DNA of 64,000 nt from Burkholderiales bacterium UBA2459 (GTDB lineage: Bacteria > Pseudomonadota > Gammaproteobacteria > Burkholderiales > Burkholderiaceae_E). Each line of letters starts with the position of its first letter. The first letter of the stretch is position 1. The stretch covers positions 67,653 through 131,652 of the forward strand of contig DDPV01000029.1 in the NCBI GenBank assembly GCA_002342365.1, written 5' to 3'. Below, piece by piece: positions 57,972 to 64,000 of the stretch. The notes under the pieces were generated by a model. The model searched no databases. It was not told the DNA's origin and saw nothing but the letters and a program-made list of their open reading frames with translations. Position numbers and translations under genes: made by a program.

Positions 57972-59359
57972 TTGGCCGCCGGACCATACAAGGCGCCGCC
58001 CGAACCCGGGAAGCGGCTCGAGAAGTCCTGCGGCGCTGTGATCCGACACTGCTGCGGACTGAAGCTCAGGCTGAGCCCGCGCTGCTTGAGCATTTGCAGC
58101 ATGCGCTTTTGACATGAGTCGATCTCCTGCTCAGTGATGGGGGCCGAGGCTGCAGACCGTTGTTTGGCGCTTCGCTGAGCCGCTGCGTTGACCAGCAACA
58201 ACATCGGCTCAGGCCCGGCTTGCCCCGGCTCATGCAAGCGCTCGGGCGCACAAAGGTAAACCGTGGGCTGCCGGGGCAAACGCTGCGATTGGAAGATGTC
58301 ATCAAACTCGGATCGATAATCCGGCTGAAAAAAAACATTGTGATGCGACAAGTCAAAACCGCTCGCCTGCGCCTTCAAGCACCAAGTGAGCGCCGAAAGG
58401 CTCATCGGTGCACCGGCTGCAGCGCGGAAGTGCTGCGCAACCGCATCGCCAAGCAAGGCTTGAGCCAGGGCACGCACATCACCGTTATAAATCATTTGTC
58501 TGGTCGGCAGTTGCTCGCCGTTGGCAAGTTCAAGGGCATGAAGTTGATCGTTTTGAACATGCAAGCGGCGCACTGCGGCATTGCAGCGTATCTCAACGCC
58601 CAAGGCGCTTGCGCATTGGGCCAGCGCCTGGGCCAAGGCCGGCATGCCACCTTGGATCGCCCAGACGCCTTGCATTTCAACATGAGCAATCAGAACCAGG
58701 GTTGCCGGTGCTGACCAAGGTGATGTACCGCAATAGGTTGCATAACGACCAAATAATTGTTGCAATCGGGTATCAGGAAAATGATGTGCCAGTCGCGACC
58801 AGAGACTTTTAAAGGGTCCCAGCCCGGTAAGCGCAAGCAGCCCGCGGGCGCCAAGCCTATGCATCATGGACCACAGGTCTGGTCTTTGTGCGCGAATAAA
58901 GGGGTCGATCAGATGATCGTGGATATGCTTGGCTTCTGCGCAAAAGCGCGCAAAGCCTTGCGCCTGTTGCGGGCTTGAAAACGCTGCAATGGCCTCCAGG
59001 CTCGCTTTGGGATCGGCAAAAAGATCCAGCCGCTCATCTTCGGACCAGGCGTGGCGGGCGAGCACAGCTAAGCTCTGAAGTCTGATCAACTGCTCCAGGG
59101 ACTGCCCGGCGGCTTCAAAAAGCGCATCAAACACCCAGCGCATCGTGAAGACGGTGGGGCCACAGGGGACTTGCGTGCCATCGACCTCCAAGGCGCGCAT
59201 TTTGCCGCCAATCGTTTCATGTTGCTCTAAAATTTGTACTGGATAACCGGCTGCTGCCAGTTGAATCGCTGCTGCAAGTCCGCCAACACCTCCGCCCACA
59301 ATACGCACCGGTAAGGCTTGCGAAAGCCGGGCTCCAGCCCTCGGCTCAGCGCTTTGCAT
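57737..59359 (-). CDS. crtD: 1-hydroxycarotenoid 3,4-desaturase (methoxyneurosporene dehydrogenase)
   Basis: A 540-residue FAD enzyme that forms the 3,4 double bond in hydroxy- or methoxycarotenoids. The FAD fold is RIVGGGVGGLAAAIQLAAAGYPVQILEQHETIGGKM near residue 20, and the C-terminal motif is LYLAGGSVHPGPGVPMAAMSGVLAAEALM, as in CrtD and CrtI. Position between crtA and crtC, and similarity to CrtD rather than CrtI in the C-terminal half, set the call. The last 27 residues after the motif lie over the beginning of the crtC domain in another frame. Transcribed crtA-crtD-crtC. Confidence 0.9.
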   Translation of the reverse strand: MQSAEPRAGARLSQALPVRIVGGGVGGLAAAIQLAAAGYPVQILEQHETIGGKMRALEVDGTQVPCGPTVFTMRWVFDALFEAAGQSLEQLIRLQSLAVLARHAWSEDERLDLFADPKASLEAIAAFSSPQQAQGFARFCAEAKHIHDHLIDPFIRAQRPDLWSMMHRLGARGLLALTGLGPFKSLWSRLAHHFPDTRLQQLFGRYATYCGTSPWSAPATLVLIAHVEMQGVWAIQGGMPALAQALAQCASALGVEIRCNAAVRRLHVQNDQLHALELANGEQLPTRQMIYNGDVRALAQALLGDAVAQHFRAAAGAPMSLSALTWCLKAQASGFDLSHHNVFFQPDYRSEFDDIFQSQRLPRQPTVYLCAPERLHEPGQAGPEPMLLLVNAAAQRSAKQRSAASAPITEQEIDSCQKRMLQMLKQRGLSLSFSPQQCRITAPQDFSSRFPGSGGALYGPAANGWMATFAREQARSRLKGLYLAGGSVHPGPGVPMAAMSGVLAAEALMADHGLTRRFHPAATSGGTWMRSATISDTGSP

Positions 59360-59371
59360 CGCTCCTCTTTC

Positions 59372-60160
59372 CTAGGCCTCGAGATTGAGCGCTTTGCCCT
59401 GCCAGCTGCCAAAGCTTGCCAGCGGCTTGAAGCGGACAAACATATCCTCAGCGAAAAAGCCGCCTGAACCCGCAGCGCGTATCGCTGCCAAATGCGCACC
59501 GGTTCGTGCGTACTGATCCATCGCGGCTGCAGATTCCCAGACACTGAAAGTGGCCTGACGCAGCAAAGGCGCTTCGCCAAGGCCAACCGCAAGCAGGCAG
59601 CCGGGATGGTTGGCAAGCGAGGCCTGCGCTGCTGGCGCTTTAGCCCAAAACGCGCCAGCATGACGCAAGCGTATCGAGGCTCGGGTCAGTGCTGCAACCC
59701 TCGCGCTTGCGCCGACTGCGCCCGAGTCTGGAGCTTGCTTTGGCGTTTGCAAACGCCCCTCAAAAGGCCGGCGGCCCGACCAGCTCCCGCGCGCGCGGAT
59801 CGGGTTGGCGATGAGCCCAAAGCACTCGCTTGCGTTTTCCTGATAGGCCCTGATCAAGGCATTGGCATGCCAAAACGCCAAGGCCTGTTCGGTCTCGTCA
59901 AAGGCAAGAAAGAGGCCTTGAATGCTCAAGCTGGGACGAAGACCGAAACCTCCGTCTTTGCCGCTGCCAAGCTGCTTGGCAAAGCGCAGCCCCTGGCAGT
60001 GGCGCAGTGGCCAGGTGCCCAGCACAAAGCGCGAGTAACCCCAAAGCCTTGAACCGGCCTTGATGTTGGCAAGCACCAGGAGCGCGGTAGCAGCGCGCTC
60101 TTGCGTTGTCACCTCTGCTTGCGATTTAGTCCAGGTCTTAGCGTAAGGAAAACTTGACAT
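59372..60160 (-). CDS. crtA: Spheroidene monooxygenase
   Basis: Inserts the keto group at C2 of spheroidene to make spheroidenone. The 262-residue heme protein shows LGTWPLRHCQGLRFAKQLGSGKDGGFGLRPSLSIQGLFLAF, with the LGSG motif, RGSWSGRRPFE, and ALTRASIRLRHAGAFWAKAPA..., FSVWESAAAMDQYARTGAHLAAIR and the closing FAEDMFVRFKPL. The first ATG at 60160 has no ribosome site and overlaps a putative PpsR site, so GTG 60112, preceded by gcagag, may be the real start. It is divergent from crtE. Confidence 0.9.
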   Translation of the reverse strand: MSSFPYAKTWTKSQAEVTTQERAATALLVLANIKAGSRLWGYSRFVLGTWPLRHCQGLRFAKQLGSGKDGGFGLRPSLSIQGLFLAFDETEQALAFWHANALIRAYQENASECFGLIANPIRARGSWSGRRPFEGRLQTPKQAPDSGAVGASARVAALTRASIRLRHAGAFWAKAPAAQASLANHPGCLLAVGLGEAPLLRQATFSVWESAAAMDQYARTGAHLAAIRAAGSGGFFAEDMFVRFKPLASFGSWQGKALNLEA

Positions 60161-60185
60161 TCAGTATTGTCAGTGTTGCAGTACG
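60142..60185. promoter_or_regulatory. Tandem PpsR/CrtJ-like operator between crtA and crtE
   Basis: Site 1 is CGT-N12-ACA (60142-60159) and site 2 is TGT-N12-ACG (60168-60185), separated by exactly eight bases, each one mismatch from TGT-N12-ACA. TTGACA (60154-60159), a perfect -35 hexamer for crtE, is contained in site 1. The geometry is the same as at bchI and bchC, so it could control crtE, and crtA on the other strand. Confidence 0.6.
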
Positions 60186-60188
60186 GCC

Positions 60189-60212
60189 ATGTCAATGCGA
60201 ATGTCAATGCGA
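60189..60212 (+). repeat. Perfect 12-bp tandem duplication in the crtE leader
   Basis: atgtcaatgcga occurs twice with no gap, at 60189-60200 and 60201-60212, inside the 5' leader of crtE about 23 bases before its start codon. Confidence 0.8.
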
Positions 60213-60234
60213 TTTCCGGCTATGGAGGGCTTAC

Positions 60235-61155
60235 ATGGATACCGTAAGAAGGATTGAGTGGGTCCTTGCCGAAGCGCTTGGCGAGATGGACGATGCGTCA
60301 GCGCCGCGCAGCCTTGCAGCTGCGATCAAGCATGCGGTATTTCCGGGAGGTGCGCGGATAAGACCGCGGCTTTGCCTGGCGGTGGCCATGTCTTGCGGCG
60401 ATGATTGCCCGCCTTTGAGCAATGCCGTCGCTGCAGCCCTTGAGCTGATGCACTGTGCCTCGCTGGTCCATGATGATTTGCCCTGTTTCGACAACGCCGA
60501 AACCCGGCGGGGCCAGCCCTCGGTGCACAAGGCATTTGGCGAAAGGCTTGCGGTGCTGGCCGGTGATGCCTTGATTGTGCTGGCTTATCAAACCCTTGCT
60601 GCGCAAATTCACCACCGCCCCGAGCGTGCTCAGGCCTTGTTCCGGGGCCTCTCGCAAGCGGTCGGCATGCCAGCAGGCATCGTGGCCGGACAGGCCTGGG
60701 AAAGTGAATCCGTCGTGGACCTGCGCCAGTATCAGCGGGCCAAAACCGGAGCGCTCTTTGCTGCAGCGAGCGCACTCGGTGCAGCTTCAGCCGGTCAGCC
60801 GCTACAGGCCTGGGAGCCGCTCGGAATCTGGTTGGGCGAGGCCTATCAGGTGGCCGACGATATCCGCGATGTGGCTGCCGACGCTGCTGAACTGGGCAAG
60901 CCCGTGGGCCAGGACCTCTGTCATGGGCGTCCGAGTGCGGTCACCACGCTTGGGCTGAGCGCGGCGCTTGAGCGCTTTGAGCAGCTGATGAGCCAGGCGC
61001 TTGCAAGCATCCCGGACTGCCGGGGTGCCAAGGCGCTCAAGGGCCTTTTGCGCGCTGAGTCACAGCGCTTGATCCCCAGTCACATCCACAAGGTCGCGGT
61101 GGCCGAGCCGGCCAGACAAAGCCCGCGCCACGAGCCGATCGTCTCCTCGAATTGA
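60235..61155 (+). CDS. crtE: Geranylgeranyl diphosphate synthase
   Basis: Makes the C20 precursor for carotenoids and for the phytyl/geranylgeranyl tail of bacteriochlorophyll. The 306-residue polyprenyl synthase has the first aspartate-rich motif in LVHDDLPCFDNAETRRGQPSVHKAFGE and the second in VADDIRDVAADAAELGKPVGQD. ATG 60235 is supported by tatggaggg upstream; an earlier in-frame ATG at 60154 would place the coding start inside the operator. It is followed by crtF. Farnesyl synthase is a close relative, but the context favours GGPP. Confidence 0.92.
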   Translation: MDTVRRIEWVLAEALGEMDDASAPRSLAAAIKHAVFPGGARIRPRLCLAVAMSCGDDCPPLSNAVAAALELMHCASLVHDDLPCFDNAETRRGQPSVHKAFGERLAVLAGDALIVLAYQTLAAQIHHRPERAQALFRGLSQAVGMPAGIVAGQAWESESVVDLRQYQRAKTGALFAAASALGAASAGQPLQAWEPLGIWLGEAYQVADDIRDVAADAAELGKPVGQDLCHGRPSAVTTLGLSAALERFEQLMSQALASIPDCRGAKALKGLLRAESQRLIPSHIHKVAVAEPARQSPRHEPIVSSN

Positions 61156-61171
61156 AAGCTGGAGCACCGCT

Positions 61172-62368
61172 TTGAGCGCTTTGCCGGAGCACATCGAGCC
61201 TTTGCCCACAACACAGGTCCTGCGCCAGGACGAAGGCATTTTTGCCAGCATCAAGGCGCGATTTTTGGCCTGGCGCGATGCGCAATTGCTGCAGCGCCGG
61301 TTTCAGCAATGGGCTCTGTCTTTCCCGCTCACGCGACCGATCGCTCGGCGCCAGGCGGTGCGCCTTTTTGACCTGTGTGCAGGATTCATTTATTCGCAGG
61401 TCCTGCTTGCCGCTGTTCGTCTGGATCTGTTCGAGATGCTAAGCCAGGGTCCGCTCTCGCTGCAAGAGATCGCCAAGCGCTTGCGCATGAATCCGGATGC
61501 GGTTGGGCGTTTGCTTCAGGCGGCCGTGGCTCTGGCCTTGCTTGAGCAACGCAGCAAGCACGCCGGCCTGGACACCCGCTATGGTCTGGGCATGCTTGGA
61601 GCCTCGGTGCTCAGCAGCCCCGGGCTGAAGGCGATGATCCAGCATCATGCGCTTTTTTATCAGGATTTGGCCGACCCGGTGGCGCTCTTGCAAAGCCGCG
61701 GCTCAGAGCGCGCAATGGCGGGCTATTGGGCCTATGCCACCAGTGAGAAGCCGAGCGAATTACACGATGTGGCTGTGGGCGACTACTCGGCTTTGATGGC
61801 AGCGTCGCAGCCGATGGTCGCAGAAGAAATCCTGGCAAGTTATAACTTTTCAAAACACCAGCATATGCTTGACCTTGGCGGCGGTGAAGGCGTGTTCATT
61901 GCCCAAGTCGCTGCGCGTTATCCCAGAATGCGCTTCACGCTGATGGACTTACCGGCCGTGACCAGACGCGCAGCGCTGCGCTTTGAGCAGCTCGGGCTGA
62001 CGCAGCGGACCCGCTGCGTGCCAGGAAGCTTCTTGAGTGATCCGATCCCGACTGCCGCCGATTTGGTCAGTCTGATCCGGGTGGTTCATGACCATGACGA
62101 TGCATTCGTGATGCAACTGCTTCGCAAGCTGCACCAGAGTATGACGCCCGGCGCCAAGCTTTTACTTGCCGAACCGATGGCGCAGACCCGGGGCGCCATG
62201 CCGGTGGCCGATGCCTACTTCGCGATGTATTTGTGGGCGATGGGCAGCGGCCGCTCGCGTCGTCCAGACGAGCTGCTTGCGATGCTGCGCGAAGCAGGCT
62301 TTGCCCGCGCGCGGGTCTTGAGACAGGTCATGCCCTTACAGGTTCGGGTGCTGCTTGCCGAGCGTTAA
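61172..62368 (+). CDS. crtF: Demethylspheroidene O-methyltransferase
   Basis: Methylates the 1-hydroxyl of carotenoids in the spheroidene route. A winged-helix-like N-terminal dimerisation region (LFDLCAGFIYSQVLLAAVRLDLFEMLSQGPLSLQEIAKRLRMNPDAVGRLLQAAVALALL) is followed by the methyltransferase domain with HQHMLDLGGGEGVFIAQVAARYPRMRFTLMDLPAV and SLIRVVHDHDDAFVMQLLRKLHQSM. The start is TTG at 61172 with ggagca upstream; no ATG is near. The length of 398 residues is typical. Confidence 0.92.
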   Translation: MSALPEHIEPLPTTQVLRQDEGIFASIKARFLAWRDAQLLQRRFQQWALSFPLTRPIARRQAVRLFDLCAGFIYSQVLLAAVRLDLFEMLSQGPLSLQEIAKRLRMNPDAVGRLLQAAVALALLEQRSKHAGLDTRYGLGMLGASVLSSPGLKAMIQHHALFYQDLADPVALLQSRGSERAMAGYWAYATSEKPSELHDVAVGDYSALMAASQPMVAEEILASYNFSKHQHMLDLGGGEGVFIAQVAARYPRMRFTLMDLPAVTRRAALRFEQLGLTQRTRCVPGSFLSDPIPTAADLVSLIRVVHDHDDAFVMQLLRKLHQSMTPGAKLLLAEPMAQTRGAMPVADAYFAMYLWAMGSGRSRRPDELLAMLREAGFARARVLRQVMPLQVRVLLAER

Positions 62369-62430
62369 CCGTTCGGCGCCGACGAATGGCTGGTGTTGTC
62401 GTGGACGAAGCGATCAATCAGGTGTATAAG

Positions 62431-62474
62431 TGTCAATTAGATTAGACAGATTAAGATGACAATTCAAAATTACA
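62431..62474. promoter_or_regulatory. Tandem PpsR/CrtJ-like operator upstream of bchC
   Basis: Site 1 is a perfect TGT-N12-ACA (62431-62448) and site 2 is TGA-N12-ACA (62457-62474), with exactly eight bases between them. TAGACA (62443-62448), similar to the -35 consensus, lies in site 1, as at the other promoters. The pair stands 154 bases before the bchC start in the crtF-bchC gap (62369-62628), which is AT-rich here. Paired sites at bchC are known in Rhodobacter. Confidence 0.7.
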
Positions 62475-62628
62475 ATCCACCGATGCTCCAAAGCCTCTGC
62501 TTGGCTTGTAAGCCTGGGGCAGCACCTGCCGCTGCTTCTGCACCTGGTCGCAGCATTTCCGCGAAGGCAACATGCGCAAGGCCTGCAAAGCCGACGCTTG
62601 CCTTTGTTGGACAAGGGGGGCATTGAGC

Positions 62629-63711
62629 ATGGCTGGTTTGCAAACGCTTGCGGTTGTGATGGAAAAGCCCCAGCGTTTGCGCCTTGACCGGGTTGGCCTG
62701 TCTGTTCCAGGCGACCAGGATCTGGTGGTCGAAATCGCAGCCAGCGGGATCAGTACAGGCACTGAGAAACTGCTCTGGACCGGTCGTATGCCGCACTTCC
62801 CGGGTATGGGTTATCCGCTGATTCCAGGCTATGAGTCGGTAGGCAAGGTGCTTGAAGCTGGCGCCGGTACGTCGCGCCGCCCAGGGGACTTTGTTTTCGT
62901 GCCCGGAGCGCGCTGCTACCCAGAAGTTCGCAGTCTATTTGGCGGCGCCGCAAAAACTGTGGTTCTACCTTCGCATCGGGCCCTGCGTATGGATCAGGAG
63001 CTTGGCGAGCGCGCGGTCTTGCTTGCGCTGGCCGCCACGGCCCACCATGCCTTGAACCTTCCGCATCTGGATGCGCCCGATCTCATCATCGGTCACGGAG
63101 TGCTCGGTCGCCTGCTTGCCCGCCTTTGCCTCATGCGGGGAAATCCTCCACCCACGCTGTGGGAGCGCGACCCTTTGCGCAGGCCGCTTCATGGCCTTGT
63201 CCAGGCACAGCCTGAAAAACACCCGGAATCGGCTCCCGTCGCGGTGTCCTCCGATGCATGGCCCGAAGCCTCCATGCCGCTTGCCGCCAAGCGCTCCTCC
63301 TCGATAACGGCGGCAACGAGCCCAGTGGACTATCCGGTCCTGCTGCCTGAAGATGACCCGCGGCGGGATTACCGATGCGTGGTGGACGCCTCGGGCGATG
63401 CCTCGCATCTCGATCAGCTGATTGCACGCATTGCACCCGGCGGCCAGCTTGTGCTGGCTGGCTTTTACGCTGATTTGCTGCATTTTTCCTTTGCGCCAGC
63501 GTTTATGCGCGAACTGAGCATTCGCGTGGCTGCCGAGTGGAAGGAACAAGATTTGCATGCGGTCCGGCATGCGGTCGAGTCGGGCCAGTTAAGCCTTGAC
63601 GGCTTGATTACCCATCGCATGCCCGCGCAGCAGGCCAACCTGGCTTATGAAACAGCCTTCACCGATCCGAGCTGCCTGAAGATGGTGCTCGACTGGAGTT
63701 CATGTCCATGA
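62629..63711 (+). CDS. bchC: 3-hydroxyethyl bacteriochlorophyllide a dehydrogenase
   Basis: Oxidises the 3-hydroxyethyl group to acetyl in bacteriochlorophyll a synthesis. The 360-residue MDR-type enzyme has the opening LQTLAVVMEKPQRLRLDRVGL, IAASGISTGTEKLLWTGRMPHFPGMGYPLIPGYESVG, DLIIGHGVLGRLLARL in the NAD domain and IARIAPGGQLVLAGFYADLLHFSFAPAFMRELSIRVAAEW. A Pro/Ser/Ala-rich insertion of about 45 residues (186-232) lies between LWERDPLRR and PEDDPRRDYRCVVDASGD, where related BchC proteins are contiguous. The start has aagggggg at 62613 and ATGA overlaps bchX. Confidence 0.93.
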   Translation: MAGLQTLAVVMEKPQRLRLDRVGLSVPGDQDLVVEIAASGISTGTEKLLWTGRMPHFPGMGYPLIPGYESVGKVLEAGAGTSRRPGDFVFVPGARCYPEVRSLFGGAAKTVVLPSHRALRMDQELGERAVLLALAATAHHALNLPHLDAPDLIIGHGVLGRLLARLCLMRGNPPPTLWERDPLRRPLHGLVQAQPEKHPESAPVAVSSDAWPEASMPLAAKRSSSITAATSPVDYPVLLPEDDPRRDYRCVVDASGDASHLDQLIARIAPGGQLVLAGFYADLLHFSFAPAFMRELSIRVAAEWKEQDLHAVRHAVESGQLSLDGLITHRMPAQQANLAYETAFTDPSCLKMVLDWSSCP

Positions 63712-64000
63712 AAGTCGACGACGCACAATTTGAGCCGGCGCAACCACCGGGAACACAAATCATTGCGATTTACGGGAAGGGCGGCATCGGCAAAAGCTTC
63801 ACCCTTGCCAATCTCTCAACCATGATGGCGCAGCTGGGCAAGCGGGTTTTGCTCATCGGCTGCGACCCCAAAAGCGATACCACCTCGCTGCTTTTCGGCG
63901 GCAAGGCATGCCCGACCATCATCGAGACATCGTCGGCCAAAAAGCAGGCCGGTGAGGTTTTGCGTATCGAGGACATCTGCTTTAAGCGCGATGGTGTTTT
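63708..64000 (+). CDS. bchX: Chlorophyllide a reductase iron protein subunit X, partial
   Basis: The 5' part only; the reading frame runs off the window. The 97 or so visible residues show IIAIYGKGGIGKSFTLANLSTMMAQLGKRVLLIGCDPKSDTTSLLFGGKA, a NifH-like P-loop and the LIGCDPKSD signature of BchX, which feeds electrons to BchY-BchZ to reduce chlorophyllide ring B. The ATG overlaps the bchC stop by four bases. bchY, bchZ and the puf genes are expected next but are outside the window. Confidence 0.95.
   Translation, partial: MKVDDAQFEPAQPPGTQIIAIYGKGGIGKSFTLANLSTMMAQLGKRVLLIGCDPKSDTTSLLFGGKACPTIIETSSAKKQAGEVLRIEDICFKRDGV

Noticed and set aside
57972..58115. Longer crtC reading frame upstream of ATG 57971
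   Set aside because: The frame is open further up, but this part lies inside conserved crtD sequence and has no CrtC similarity.
58160..58714. 184-codon plus-strand open frame over crtD
   Set aside because: Antisense to crtD with no recognisable domain.
1..64000. CRISPR arrays, insertion sequences, prophage, tRNA or rRNA genes
   Set aside because: No regularly spaced repeats of CRISPR type, no transposase or integrase motifs, and no tRNA-like or rRNA-like sequence were noticed by eye; faint RNA genes could be missed without a covariance search.

Overview
The window is GC-rich, gene-dense chromosomal DNA from a phototrophic betaproteobacterium, most likely in Burkholderiales. Two things point there. 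The division and cell-wall (dcw) cluster runs mraZ to ftsZ and is followed by a peroxiredoxin gene, lpxC, a DciA-like gene and secA, then argJ, a DUF815 ATPase, mutT, yacG, zapD, coaE and a prepilin peptidase. The right-hand end carries a photosynthesis gene cluster of the purple-bacterial, spheroidene-type carotenoid kind (crtA, crtC, crtD, crtF with bchI, bchD, bchO, bchC, bchX). I see no transposase, integrase, CRISPR array, tRNA or rRNA. The only RNA gene found is rnpB. The species cannot be named from what is visible.

Layout. 1-7720: an Atm1-type ABC exporter, a tartrate/glycerate pair (ttuC-like, ttuD-like), pyrC, a DUF3025 gene and a DenD-like dehydrogenase. 7848-8267: RNase P RNA. 8318-26423: a promoter with a four-repeat MraZ operator, then mraZ, rsmH, ftsL, ftsI, murE, murF, mraY, murD, ftsW, murG, murC, ddl, ftsQ, ftsA and ftsZ, mostly joined by stop/start overlaps and so probably co-transcribed and translationally coupled. 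26645-37001: peroxiredoxin, lpxC, dciA-like (-), secA, argJ, DUF815 ATPase, mutT, then yacG, zapD, coaE and pilD-like on the minus strand. 37077-50141: accessory metabolism: an IlvD/Edd dehydratase, a cupin, an orphan AceE-type E1, an old yellow enzyme, an ABC exporter, an HSL-type esterase, an MFS transporter, a patatin-like protein and two GNAT acetyltransferases.

50149-64000 is the photosynthesis cluster. bchI-bchD-bchO-crtI-crtB run on the plus strand, crtA-crtD-crtC on the minus strand, and crtE-crtF-bchC-bchX on the plus strand, with bchX cut by the window edge. BchI and BchD are two of the three Mg-chelatase subunits. BchC and BchX act late in bacteriochlorophyll a synthesis. CrtE, CrtB, CrtI, CrtC, CrtD, CrtF and CrtA together form a full set of the spheroidene/spheroidenone-pathway enzymes.

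The most interesting regulatory signal is a repeated architecture in front of bchI, between crtA and crtE, and in front of bchC. Each has two PpsR/CrtJ-like palindromes (TGT-N12-ACA or one mismatch) separated by exactly 8 bp, with a -35-like xxGACA hexamer inside the right half of the first site. Other points worth a second look are a lysine in the FtsZ G-box, where E. coli has the glycine altered in ftsZ84; the crtD/crtC overlap, which contains a possible -1 slippery sequence; a prepilin peptidase without its usual cysteine-rich N-terminal domain; and in-frame insertions in PyrC and BchC.
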